From positions 1-32,492 of the forward strand of contig NYZD01000011.1 in assembly GCA_002685935.1 (NCBI GenBank): a stretch of 32,492 bases of DNA, given 5' to 3'. Every line of letters begins with the position of its first letter. Positions within the stretch are counted from its first letter, which is position 1. Made by a program: the position numbers and the translations under genes. The notes beneath the pieces are model-generated. The model saw nothing but the letters and a program-made list of their open reading frames with translations, was not told the DNA's origin and did no database searches. The stretch comes from Planctomycetaceae bacterium. Its GTDB lineage: Bacteria; Planctomycetota; Phycisphaerae; Phycisphaerales; Zrk34. Below, one piece after another: positions 24,490-32,492 of this stretch.

Positions 24490-26070
24490 TCACAGCGCCG
24501 GTGTGGCGAGCGTGATGGAGTGGATCACGTCGCCGGCGGCATCCGAGGCGTCAATCCTGGTGTGGCCTTCGGCATGGGACGACGCCGGGACGACCACGGG
24601 ATCGGCGGCATCGGTGTGTTCGTGTTCGATCGGGTCGGCGATGCACTTGGTGGCAGCGGTGAGTTGGATCATGTCACCGGTCTGCGACAGCCACGCGGTG
24701 GTGTATTGCCGGGGGATGCGCACGATCTCGAACAGCGTGGCGACGAATTCCTCTTCCTCGCCGGCGCGGTAGGGGCTGACGTATTCCCAGACGATCTTCT
24801 GATCCGGGGTGACCTCGAACGCCCGGCCGGGATCGGATTCGGTGATCAGCGTGTTGCCGTTGGGCAGGCGCTGGGCCGAACCGCACGTGGGTGAGAAGAA
24901 CGGATGCTGTTCGTCGCCGTACATCCAGTCCACACGGCGGGTCACGGGGTTGAACTCCAGGACGCGCGACTGACGGTCCACGCCTTTATTGTCGAACAGC
25001 ATGATGCGGCCATCGGGCAGGAGCGTGGACTGATGCTGACGATGCCACAGGCCCGCTTCGGCCCAATACACCTGCTTTTGCTGCGTATCGACGGCACACA
25101 GCAGGTCAAGTTCACGTATTGAGATCAGAACGGTGCCGGAGCGCAGGGACGAGTCCTCGGGCACGGGGCCTTCGATCAGCTCAATCGTGTTGGTGTGGAA
25201 GATGTCACCGGACTTGTGCCCGCGACGCATGTGGGCGGCGAACGGGGAATCGGCCAGTGCATCGAACAGCGAGAAACGTTCAAGTTCGCGGCCGTCGGGA
25301 TCGAGCACGACGAGGTAGTCTTCGAGCACGGGCTCGGAGTCGTGGTAGCGTTTATTGACGTGCGCGGCGCGGCCAAGGAGATAGATGCGGCCGTCACTTG
25401 CGACATGGACATCGTGATGGGCATTATTGCGCTTCGACCAGATCACGTTGGAGTCTTTGTCGAGTTTGACGATGCCTAGCCCTCCGAAGATCGCCAACAT
25501 GTCGCCGTTGGGCATCAGATGGGCGCGCCGCCAGCAGGTGTATTGGTGGTTGGTGCGCAGTTCTTCGCCCAGATCAGGGAAGGCACGGTTCTTATCACAT
25601 TGCCATTTGTGAAGTTCGCGGCCGTTCATGTCGACGAGAATGGCTTCGGACGCGTGGCCGGACACAACAAGATTCAGCCCGTCGAATGCGAAGTCGCGTT
25701 CATTGACGGTGACGTTGCGTGCGTCGAGAGGCGGCTGGGAACCGGGCAGATAGCCGATGGAGTTGAGTCGAATGATCTCGCGCCGCTGTTCCTCGGTGAG
25801 ATCCTCGGCGTCCTCTCTGGTGCTGGTCAGGAACCAGCGCCCGGCGGCTGGGGGCTCGATCACATCATGTGAATCGTCGCGGAGCAGTGACTTGACGGCC
25901 TTGACGATCGCGATCGGCTCGCCAGCGTGGCGCTGGTAATAGAGCGCGCGGCAGGTTAACTCGAGGCCCATGGCGCCGACGACCACCACCGCGAGCAGAA
26001 TCACGATCGTGAGGCGGCGGCGGGAGGTCGAGCGCTTGGGTTCTTCACGAAATATACCGGTCTTGGCCAT
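24490..26070 (-). CDS. Arylsulfotransferase-like (ASST family) membrane-anchored protein
   Basis: 526 residues. A basic cytoplasmic start (SRRRLTIV) and one membrane helix (about 20-38) anchor it, with the rest outside. The body is a beta-propeller of the ASST type, in which short blades repeat: ILVDMNGRELHKW, AHLMPNGDMLAIFGGLGIVKLDKDSNVIW, then HHDVHVASDGRIYLLGR, LVVLDPDGRELERF, LWHRQHQSTLLPDGRIMLFDN, LEFNPVTRRVDW, SAQRLPNGNTLITESDPGRAFEVTPDQKIVWEY. The His in NAHHDVH and in WHRQH are candidates for the sulfate-carrying His of this family. Known members move sulfate between phenolic compounds in the periplasm; the substrate here is unknown. The C-terminal 60 residues after the propeller are polar and unique. 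Confidence 0.82.
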   Translation of the reverse strand: MAKTGIFREEPKRSTSRRRLTIVILLAVVVVGAMGLELTCRALYYQRHAGEPIAIVKAVKSLLRDDSHDVIEPPAAGRWFLTSTREDAEDLTEEQRREIIRLNSIGYLPGSQPPLDARNVTVNERDFAFDGLNLVVSGHASEAILVDMNGRELHKWQCDKNRAFPDLGEELRTNHQYTCWRRAHLMPNGDMLAIFGGLGIVKLDKDSNVIWSKRNNAHHDVHVASDGRIYLLGRAAHVNKRYHDSEPVLEDYLVVLDPDGRELERFSLFDALADSPFAAHMRRGHKSGDIFHTNTIELIEGPVPEDSSLRSGTVLISIRELDLLCAVDTQQKQVYWAEAGLWHRQHQSTLLPDGRIMLFDNKGVDRQSRVLEFNPVTRRVDWMYGDEQHPFFSPTCGSAQRLPNGNTLITESDPGRAFEVTPDQKIVWEYVSPYRAGEEEEFVATLFEIVRIPRQYTTAWLSQTGDMIQLTAATKCIADPIEHEHTDAADPVVVPASSHAEGHTRIDASDAAGDVIHSITLATPAL

Positions 26071-26112
26071 CTTCCAGCCCTCATGAATGAGGTCACGGCT
26101 TCGTCACCACTC

Positions 26113-26181
26113 GCTTGCGGTGCACGCAAGCAGGAGGCCTGAAAAGTGTCGCCCGGGAAGGGCTTTGGCCCGACTCTTTTC
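26113..26181 (-). promoter_or_regulatory. Two hairpins in the leader of the arylsulfotransferase-like gene
   Basis: The larger, 26141-26151 with 26171-26181, is an 11-position stem with one T-T mismatch in the given strand (GAAAAG, GTCG arms) and can hold an inner GGGC/GCCC stem. The smaller, GCTTGCG (26113-26119) with CGCAAGC (26125-26131), is a perfect 7-bp stem with loop GTGCA. Both sit between the promoter candidate and ATG 26070. Neither is followed by a clean T-run. Confidence 0.4.
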
Positions 26182-26199
26182 TACCCCTCCTGTTGGTTA

Positions 26200-26228
26200 T
26201 TTCTATGCGAAATGGGGGTGGGAATCAA
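26200..26228 (-). promoter_or_regulatory. Candidate promoter of the arylsulfotransferase-like gene
   Basis: On the minus strand TTGATT (26228-26223) and TAGAAA (26205-26200) are 17 bases apart, each four of six bases to consensus, in the only AT-rich part of this gap. It would give a leader of about 120 nt. Confidence 0.35.
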
Positions 26229-26348
26229 GAAAAAACTGGGGAATTGGGCAAGAGGAGAGAGATAGCCGGCGCGGCCGGGGCGGAGTGAATCGGCCCTCTG
26301 CCTGATCATCCCAGCCAAGCCAAGCATAACTCCTGTAAAATACAAAGG

Positions 26349-27200
26349 TTACCATGCACCGCACAGCAACTGGTCGATGGCGTCGGCCACGCCGTTGGCA
26401 GCATTGGATTCGGTGACGTGATCGGCGAGGGCCTGGATGGGGTCGACGGCGTTGGCCATGGCGATGCCACAGGCGGCGTGTTGGATCATGGCCAGGTCGT
26501 TGATGTTGTCGCCGATGGCGGCGATCGAGTTGAGGGGGATGTCGTGATCGTCGGCGAGCCATTGGAGGCCGGACCATTTGTTGACGCCCTGGTTGAAGAC
26601 TTCCAGGACGTGGATGGCGGGGGTGTCGGCCTCCTGGACGCCGCCGAAGTGTTGGGTGAACAACGCGTCGCCAAAATGCTGTTGCAGATCGGCCTGCCGT
26701 GCCGCCATTTCCGCCGCCGGGCCGACCATGCCGGTGCGGACCACGTGTTGGACGTGGTCCATCGTGGGCGGAGCAAGGACGCGGGTGGTGGCGTCGATCC
26801 GATCGAGCCACCAGCGGGTGTTGTCGGTCATGTCATCGGGATTGATGATCAGGTAATCGCATCCGGTGGGCTCGGGGTCGACCAGCGACAACACGGCGCC
26901 GTGGGGCGCCAGGCGGTTCATGATGTCCAGGGCGGTCCGCGGCTGAATGGCGGCGCGGTGGAGAGTCTTGCCGGTGGCGGGATCGCTGACCTGCGCGCCG
27001 CCGGCGAGGACGACGGGGCAGTCGCAATCGACTTCATCGATGATATGACGAGATTCCTGCAAGCCGCGGCCGGTGCACAGAACGACCAGGACGCCGGCGT
27101 CCTGCGCGCGGCGGACGGCGGCGAGGTTCTCGGGCGAGACGTGGCTTTGTGGATTGAGCAGCGTGCCGTCGAGATCAATCGCGAGCATGCGGTACTTCAT
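26349..27200 (-). CDS. HAD-superfamily (Cof-type) phosphatase
   Basis: 283 residues, cytosolic. Motif I is DLDGTLL (9-15; nucleophile Asp9 and acid Asp11), motif II CTGRG (about 43-47), motif III Lys in the NQGVNKWSGLQWL segment, and motif IV GDNINDLAMIQHA, the standard order of the Cof subfamily with a C2B cap between motifs II and III. The family dephosphorylates sugar phosphates, nucleotides or flavin-related compounds; the substrate cannot be told. ATG 27200 is chosen since the family N-terminus (MKYRMLAIDLDG) begins there; the frame upstream is Pro-rich and not part of the domain. Confidence 0.92.
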   Translation of the reverse strand: MKYRMLAIDLDGTLLNPQSHVSPENLAAVRRAQDAGVLVVLCTGRGLQESRHIIDEVDCDCPVVLAGGAQVSDPATGKTLHRAAIQPRTALDIMNRLAPHGAVLSLVDPEPTGCDYLIINPDDMTDNTRWWLDRIDATTRVLAPPTMDHVQHVVRTGMVGPAAEMAARQADLQQHFGDALFTQHFGGVQEADTPAIHVLEVFNQGVNKWSGLQWLADDHDIPLNSIAAIGDNINDLAMIQHAACGIAMANAVDPIQALADHVTESNAANGVADAIDQLLCGAW

Positions 27201-27291
27201 GGTCGAGCAAACGTAGTGGCGGGATGGTGAAGCCGCAAACGAGCATCCAGTGCGAGCGGGGTACTGGTTGAGAGCGGGGGCGCGGCTTGGA

Positions 27292-28297
27292 TCACGGGCG
27301 CGAGGTGCGATGGCGTCGCACGGGGCGCATGACGTGGAAACCGAAGAGACTGAGCGTGATGATGGTCGCGGGGGCGGGAATGGGGCTGGGGGCGCTGGCC
27401 TGGGCGTTGGCGGCGTTGGCATTGGCGGCGGCGGGGAAAGCCGAGTTGTTGAGGACCTGAGACATCAGCACGACATTGGGATCCAATGGTGTGGCGCCAA
27501 AGGCCAGGCCCAGCGTGGCAGACGACCCGCCGAAGGTGTTGGCGAGGGTGATGGGGTTGAAGCTGACGGTGATCGGCGCGAGATCGCCGTTGGTGGCGAC
27601 ATCGGCGAGCACGGAGAAGTTGAGCGTGTCACCGACCTGCGCGTTGTAGGTCACGTTGAGGTGGGGTGTGGCGGGGTTCATCAGGCCGATCGCCAGATCG
27701 CTGCCGGCGTTGGCGGTGTTGAGCACGGCTTTGTTGTCATCGCCATCGATGAAATGTGAACCGCTCGCGCTGCCGCTGATCAGTGACTGGACAAATGCGA
27801 GGACGAAGGCGTTGTTGTTATTGCCGCCGGGCGATTCGGAGTGGGTGGCGCTGAGCGCGGCGTTGACGTGATAAGAGAACTCGATCTGCACGGGCGTACC
27901 GACGGGAAGCGAGGGCGAGGTGACACTGAGCGAATCGATGTAGGTGGTGCGTCCGCCGGAGGCGATGAACCAATTGGTTCCGCCGTTGGGGGGAGAATCG
28001 ATCACGCTGGCGCCGGACCAACCGCTGGCGGTGCCGATGCCGAAATTGGCCAGGTCGGAATGGGATTCAGCCCCGACGGAGATGTTGGCGTTTTGGACCT
28101 GATGGACGCCGGTGGTCTGGGGGCTTGTTAGTGCCGTCGTCGGGCAGATTCACGCCTGCGACGGAGTCCTGATCAAACGTGGTGTTGCCCGAGCCGTATC
28201 GTGCGAAGGCGCTGGCAGTAATGGCGGCGGGCGCCTCGGCGGGGCACGCGACGATCACGCAGCATGCACAGATGAAGATGAAAAGGCGTTGCGACAT
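27292..28297 (-). pseudogene. PEP-CTERM-like secreted protein broken by a +1 frameshift
   Basis: The start, ATG 28297, opens a signal peptide (SQRLFIFICACCVIVACPAE, then APAAITASAF) and runs to GVNLPDDGTN. Near 28120-28126 the minus strand has a CCCCC run; after it the frame shifts, and the original frame stops at about 28067. Removing one C joins the first part to a second frame that is open from about 28150 and reads on (TTGVHQVQNANISVGAESHSDLANFG) to the stop at 27292. The joined product would have about 335 residues: a beta-rich, Asn/Ala/Ser-rich body and a C-terminal IPAPATIITLSLFGF plus RPVRRHR, the layout of a PEP-CTERM anchor. It is a real mutation, a slippage site, or a sequencing error. 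Confidence refers to the two halves being one gene. Confidence 0.8.
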
Positions 28298-28488
28298 GCA
28301 CCGGCACGCCGCAATGGGCGTGTCCCAATCTTTTCCTGATCTCGGGCAGCGGCACCGTGAGCCGCTGGACAACCACATGCCACAATCATACCGGGAAGTC
28401 GGGGCGAGGGAAGCTCGATTTTCAAATGTAGTCCCACACGGAAGTTACGGCCACAGGCGGCCGGTGTTCGCTGGTAAAGACGGGGTGA

Positions 28489-30582
28489 TCAGTGCGTCTT
28501 GTTCCGCTTTTTGCTCTTCTTCCTTGATGTGCGTGGCGCACCGGGTACGCCGGGCTTGGGTTGATCTTCGGTGGCGGCCCTGGCGGCGACGGCGGTGAGT
28601 TTCTTGACTTCGGGCGCGGCTTTGACTTCGGCAATCTGATCCCGAAGTCGCGCGGCTTTTTCGAACTCGAGCGATTCTGCGGCCTGGAGCATTTCGGATT
28701 CGAGCATCTGCAGCATCTCGCCGCGGTCGTATTCGCGCTCGTCCTGAGCGACGGCTTCTCGGGCGGTGCGGTGGGCGTGGACCTCGGTTTCCAGGCCGTC
28801 GCGTATGGCTTTCTGAACGGTCTGGGGAGTGATGCCGTGCTCCTGGTTGTATTCCAGCTGTTTTTCGCGGCGGCGCTCGGTCTCCTCGATGGCGAGGCGC
28901 ATGGCGTCAGTCATTGCGTCGGCGTACAGGATGACGTCGCTGTTGACGTTACGGGCGGCGCGGCCCATCTGCTGGACCATGGAGGTCTGCGAGCGGAGGA
29001 AGCCGGTCTTGTCGGCGTCCATGATGGCGACGAGCGTGACTTCGGGCAGGTCAAGCCCTTCGCGCAGGAGATTGACGCCGACCAGGACGTCGAACTCGCC
29101 TTTGCGCAGGTCGCGGAGGATTTCGACGCGTTCGATGGTGTCGATCTCACTGTGCAAATAGCGGGTGCGCATGCCCTGCTCAGCGAGGTAGCCGGCGAGA
29201 TCTTCGGCCATGCGCTTGGTCAGCGTGTTGATGAGCGATCGTTCACCGCGCTTGGCGCGCTCGGCGGCGAGTTGAATGACGTCGTTGACCTGTCCGGTGG
29301 CGGGGCGTACTTCGACGGGGGGATCGACGAGTCCGGTGGGACGGATGACCTGTTCGACGATCTCTCCGCCGCAGCGTTCCAGTTCGTAGGGGCCGGGCGT
29401 GGCGCTGACGAACACGACCTGCGGCCACATCGTCTCGGCTTCGCCGAAACGCAGCGGGCGATTGTCCATGGCGCTGGGCAGACGGAAGCCATGATCGACG
29501 AGCACCTTTTTGCGGCTCTGGTCGCCGTTGAACATGGCGTTGAGCTGGGGGATCGTGGCGTGCGATTCGTCGATAAACAGCAGCCAGTCGTCGGGGAAAT
29601 AATCCAGGAGCGTGAAAGGTCGCGAGCCGGGCGCGCGGCCGTCGAGATGCATGGAGTAGTTTTCGATGCCGGAGCAGTAGCCAACTTCCTGCATCATCTC
29701 GATATCGTACTTGGTGCGGGCGAGGAGGCGTTGGGCTTCGAGGAGTTTGCCTTCGTGACGCAGGAGCATGACCTGGCGATCGAGTTCTTCGCTGATGCCC
29801 TCGATGGCGGATTCGAGTTGGTCTTCGGGCATCACGTAGTGCACGGCGGGGTAGATGAAGAGCTTGTCCTCGGTGGCGAGCACTTCACCGGTGAGGGGAT
29901 TGGTCAGTTGCAGGGCGTCGACTTCGTCGCCGAACAATTCGATGCGGTAGGCGAATTCCTCATACGCGGGATGGAGTTCGATGACGTCGCCGCGCACGCG
30001 GAAGGTACCGCGCTGGAATTCGGTGTCGTTGCGATCGTATTGCAGGTCGGCGATCTGGCGGAGGAATTCCTGGCGGTCGAGGCTTTGGCCCTTGTCGACG
30101 CGAATGGCCTGGCGTTTGTATTCCTCGGGGGATCCGAGCCCGAAGATGCAGGAGACCGACGCGACGATGATGACGTCTTCGCGGCGCACGAGATTCGTGG
30201 TGGCGGCGAGTCGAAGGCGATCGAGATCGTCGTTGCGCGAGGCGTCTTTTTCGATGTAGATATCGCGCTGCGGGATATAGGCTTCGGGTTGGTAGTAGTC
30301 GTAGTAGCTGACGAAATAGCTGACGGCGTTGTTGGGGAACAGCTCCCGGAATTCCTCGTAGAGCTGGGCGGCGAGGGTCTTGTTGTGCGAGATGACCAGC
30401 GTGGGGCGGCGGATGCGCTCGATGACGTTGGCCATGGTGAAGGTCTTGCCGGAGCCGGTGACGCCGAGCAGCGTCTGGAACTTGCGGCCGGACTCGATGC
30501 CGGCGGTGAGGGCGTCGATGGCCTGCGGCTGATCGCCGGCGGGTTCGAGCTCGGTGATGAGTTGGAAGGGCTGGTCGGGCAT
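28489..30582 (-). CDS. uvrB: UvrABC excinuclease subunit B
   Basis: 697 residues. UvrB is the damage-verifying helicase-like subunit of nucleotide excision repair: it is loaded by UvrA, opens the DNA around the lesion and recruits UvrC. Visible are Walker A GVTGSGKT (40-47), the beta-hairpin YYDYYQPEAYIP (93-104), the DESHA helicase motif II (about 335), the QMGRAARN motif VI, and the C-terminal UVR domain (about 630-665) that binds UvrC. A basic tail (RTSRKKSKKRNK) ends the protein. ATG 30582 has no ribosome site, and a TAGAAT sequence ends 9 bases upstream, hinting at a leaderless transcript. No SOS (LexA) box that I recognise is present. Confidence 0.98.
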   Translation of the reverse strand: MPDQPFQLITELEPAGDQPQAIDALTAGIESGRKFQTLLGVTGSGKTFTMANVIERIRRPTLVISHNKTLAAQLYEEFRELFPNNAVSYFVSYYDYYQPEAYIPQRDIYIEKDASRNDDLDRLRLAATTNLVRREDVIIVASVSCIFGLGSPEEYKRQAIRVDKGQSLDRQEFLRQIADLQYDRNDTEFQRGTFRVRGDVIELHPAYEEFAYRIELFGDEVDALQLTNPLTGEVLATEDKLFIYPAVHYVMPEDQLESAIEGISEELDRQVMLLRHEGKLLEAQRLLARTKYDIEMMQEVGYCSGIENYSMHLDGRAPGSRPFTLLDYFPDDWLLFIDESHATIPQLNAMFNGDQSRKKVLVDHGFRLPSAMDNRPLRFGEAETMWPQVVFVSATPGPYELERCGGEIVEQVIRPTGLVDPPVEVRPATGQVNDVIQLAAERAKRGERSLINTLTKRMAEDLAGYLAEQGMRTRYLHSEIDTIERVEILRDLRKGEFDVLVGVNLLREGLDLPEVTLVAIMDADKTGFLRSQTSMVQQMGRAARNVNSDVILYADAMTDAMRLAIEETERRREKQLEYNQEHGITPQTVQKAIRDGLETEVHAHRTAREAVAQDEREYDRGEMLQMLESEMLQAAESLEFEKAARLRDQIAEVKAAPEVKKLTAVAARAATEDQPKPGVPGAPRTSRKKSKKRNKTH

Positions 30583-31013
30583 AGACGGGTTATTCTATGG
30601 CGAAACCGAGGTGGCGGCGTGAGGTCCTGGATGGCAGGAACGGCGCGGCGCCTGGAGATCTCTGAATTGAATGTCGAGATCCTGTCGGACCGACCTGTAT
30701 CGCCGAACGTTAACGATCGAAGCGGGGCCTGCTGTGCGTTCGTGCAGGCGGCCACACATCCGGACGGGCGCATTTTCTGTGTCCGCCGTCGCGGCAGCGC
30801 CAAGCGCGGCCCGGATGGTGTCTTGTTGATGCAGAGCTCCGTCGATGGCGGAATGAGATCGGCATGGCGCTCGACTCAGCGCGCGCCCGATCGGAGCCGT
30901 GGGTGATGGTCACGGAAGTGGAACTGTTCGTGCCCTGCATGACACCATAGTCTGGGCAACACCGGCCCGCGACGACGGTGCCGGCCACGAACCCCTATAC
31001 GGTGAGAGACCCC
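30583..31013. other. 431-bp divergent gap between uvrB and the propeller gene
   Basis: No convincing gene. It has a perfect inverted repeat GCCTGC (30727-30732) / GCAGGC (30744-30749) and another, GATCGG (30857-30862) / CCGATC (30887-30892), but no good promoter on either strand. Frames here are not protein-like. Confidence 0.4.
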
Positions 31014-32390
31014 ATGCTCCTACTCGATCAGCGGCTCATCCACGAAACAGCGAACGCCCGGCTTGCGGTTAGTCCCGTGCAGAAGCACGAAGCGAACCCC
31101 CTGTTTGGTGAGGACAAGCCGTGGGAGGTGCGTTACGACAACGTCTATCCCAACGTGCTGTGGGACGAGATGCAGCAGAAGTACCGTTGCTGGTACAACC
31201 TGTTTCTTGTTGACCCGGGCACGACCGAAGTGCCGCGCGAGCAGCGTGCCCACGCGACATACGACGCGCAGCGCCCGCGCGAGCACGGCATCTGCTACGC
31301 CGAGAGCGACGACGGCCTGAATTGGACGAAGCCGCAGCTCGGTCTGGTGGAGTTCAACGGCAGCGCCGCGAATAACATTGTCCTGCGCAGCGCGTGCGGC
31401 GCGGGCATCTTGATCGAGCCACATGATCCGCAGCCGGACCGCCGGTACAAGATGATGTACGGGGGCGAGTGGACCGGCGATTACCAATCCAATTCCACCG
31501 TCCGCTTCTCCGGCGACGGCCTCAACTGGAGTGCCCCCCACCGCTGCCGCGAGATCGATGCCGAGGCGGACACACACTGCAACACAATCTGGCTGCCCCA
31601 GCAGAACACATACGTCGCCATCACCCGATTGCATGGCGGGGAGCCTTTCGAGGTAGAGACCGCCCATCGCCTCGAGCGTTACCCCGCCGGGCAGCGCACC
31701 GTCGGGCTGACCGAGAGCGCCGACTTCGAAACGTGGAGCAAATCCATCGAAGTCCTGCGCGGCGATCGAATGAACCAGACGTATTCAATGCAGATTTTCC
31801 CCTGGGACGGAATCTACCTGGGCCTCGTGATGATGATTCATCTTGACACGGATCTGGTGGATTGTGAGCTGACGTGGAGCCCGGACGCGGTGCATTGGGA
31901 CTATGTCGATCGGGGCAATCCGATCATTGCGAACGGCGCGACGGAGGGCGACTGCGACTGGGGTTGCGTCTACGCCGCGACCGCGCCGATGGCGACCGCC
32001 GATGACATTCGCGTCTACTACGGCAGCTCGAACAATCGCCATTGGTCGTGGCGAGACAACTACCTCTGCCTCGGCACGCTGCGCCCCGACGGCTGGGCCG
32101 GCTACGAGCCGATCGATCCCGATCAGGTCGCCACGGTCGTGACCGCGCCCATCGAGTGTCGGCGCGGGCTGGGTCTGACCGCCGACGCGGCCGGTGGACC
32201 CGTGCAGATCAGCGTGATCGACGAGGACGGCAACTTGATTGCGGCCGGTGAGCCGATTCGAGCCGACGTGACGAATCACGCCGTCGCGTTCGCCGAGTCC
32301 GATCTACTGGCGCGTCTGGCGGGTCGACCTGTTCGATTGAAGTTCGAGTTGAGGGGCGCGAAGATCTATTCAGTGGATATGCGCGAATGA
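31014..32390 (+). CDS. Glycosidase-like five-bladed beta-propeller protein
   Basis: 458 residues from ATG 31014, preceded by GTGAGAG with a 6-base spacer; GTG 30978 in the same frame lacks a ribosome site. No signal peptide. The body looks like the propeller of GH43/GH32/GH130-type glycosidases: repeated W/Y-rich blades with KYRCWYNLF, ICYAESDDGLNWTKPQLGLVEF, YKMMYGGEWTG, VRFSGDGLNWSAPHRC, GLTESADFETWSKS, CELTWSPDAVHWDYV, and DIRVYYGSSNNRHW. A beta-sandwich of about 90 residues follows. The blade motif [SD]xDGxxW is clear; catalytic residues cannot be assigned with certainty. Planctomycetes have many such proteins annotated as hypothetical; the substrate is unknown. Confidence 0.75.
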   Translation: MLLLDQRLIHETANARLAVSPVQKHEANPLFGEDKPWEVRYDNVYPNVLWDEMQQKYRCWYNLFLVDPGTTEVPREQRAHATYDAQRPREHGICYAESDDGLNWTKPQLGLVEFNGSAANNIVLRSACGAGILIEPHDPQPDRRYKMMYGGEWTGDYQSNSTVRFSGDGLNWSAPHRCREIDAEADTHCNTIWLPQQNTYVAITRLHGGEPFEVETAHRLERYPAGQRTVGLTESADFETWSKSIEVLRGDRMNQTYSMQIFPWDGIYLGLVMMIHLDTDLVDCELTWSPDAVHWDYVDRGNPIIANGATEGDCDWGCVYAATAPMATADDIRVYYGSSNNRHWSWRDNYLCLGTLRPDGWAGYEPIDPDQVATVVTAPIECRRGLGLTADAAGGPVQISVIDEDGNLIAAGEPIRADVTNHAVAFAESDLLARLAGRPVRLKFELRGAKIYSVDMRE

Positions 32391-32409
32391 AGGGGACGGA
32401 GCCGCCACG

Positions 32410-32492
32410 ATGCGAGAAGAGCGCGTTCGCGTCTATCGCCGGCAGCGCTTAATCATGATCGCGGTGCGATCGTCGGCGGGCGGTACACCGTC
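32410..32492 (+). CDS. Start of a gene truncated by the window edge
   Basis: ATG 32410 follows a GGAG-containing site (GGGGACGGAG, spacer about 9) and is open to the end of the window: 27 codons, very basic at the N-terminus (RVRVYRRQRL). It begins 19 bases after the propeller gene's stop, so it may be in the same transcript. Too short to identify. Confidence 0.35.
   Translation, partial: MREERVRVYRRQRLIMIAVRSSAGGTP

Noticed and set aside
26203-26330. A 47-codon minus-strand frame (ATG near 26330) with AGGAG just upstream
   Set aside because: The AGGAG is only 2 bases from the ATG, too close for normal initiation, and the peptide has no recognisable features.
30700-30730. CGAACGTTAACGATCG-like sequence upstream of uvrB as a LexA/SOS box
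   Set aside because: It does not match the CGAAC-N4-GTTCG or CTGT-N8-ACAG patterns; only the GTTAAC centre is symmetric.
30710-30988. 92-codon minus-strand frame in the gap upstream of uvrB
   Set aside because: Arg/Ser/Pro-rich composition, no ribosome site and no motif; typical of random frames in GC-rich DNA.

Overview
The window looks like a chromosomal piece of a high-G+C Planctomycetota bacterium, most likely class Phycisphaerae. This is inferred from two secreted proteins with PEP-CTERM-like Arg-rich tails, a signal peptidase I with a large insert, DUF6263 and PQQ-sugar-dehydrogenase secreted proteins, and heavy use of GTG/TTG starts. No rRNA, tRNA, CRISPR array, transposase or phage gene was seen. 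Most genes are housekeeping or single secreted proteins.

Layout. 1-308: C-terminal end of a membrane protein entering from the left. 312-1157 (-): SDR oxidoreductase. 1272-6808 (+): GT39-type glycosyltransferase, a ParA ATPase fused to a C-terminal CBM48/AMPK-beta-type glycogen-binding domain, a large acidic protein resembling a MinD/FlhG ATPase that has lost its P-loop, and RdgB. 6809-7343: AT-rich non-coding region with a promoter candidate, leading to a PEP-CTERM-like secreted protein (7344-8465) closed by a strong terminator. 8734-9630: HDOD signalling protein and terminator. 9828-10532 (-): HEAT/TPR protein. 10674-12494: leuA behind what reads as a complete leucine attenuator: promoter, Leu-rich 25-residue leader peptide, antiterminator and terminator. 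12545-15885: unknown beta-rich protein, DUF971 protein, PQQ-type sugar dehydrogenase and DUF6263 protein. 15962-18334: divergent pcm and lepB. 18733-19980: a lone nuoH behind a 400-bp AT-rich gap holding a perfect DnaA box.

20079-30582 is almost all minus strand: a small lipoprotein, a secreted helical-repeat/jelly-roll protein, a GH51 arabinofuranosidase, a small membrane protein, an arylsulfotransferase-like protein, a Cof-type HAD phosphatase, a PEP-CTERM-like gene broken by a frameshift in a C5 run, and uvrB. 31014-32390 (+) is a glycosidase-like beta-propeller protein, followed by the start of one more gene.

The best candidates for undescribed biology are the ParA-CBM48 fusion with its P-loop-less partner, which suggests a positioning or partitioning system that could read glycogen or another alpha-glucan, and the leuA attenuator. 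Functions are read from motifs only; no database search or computation was run.
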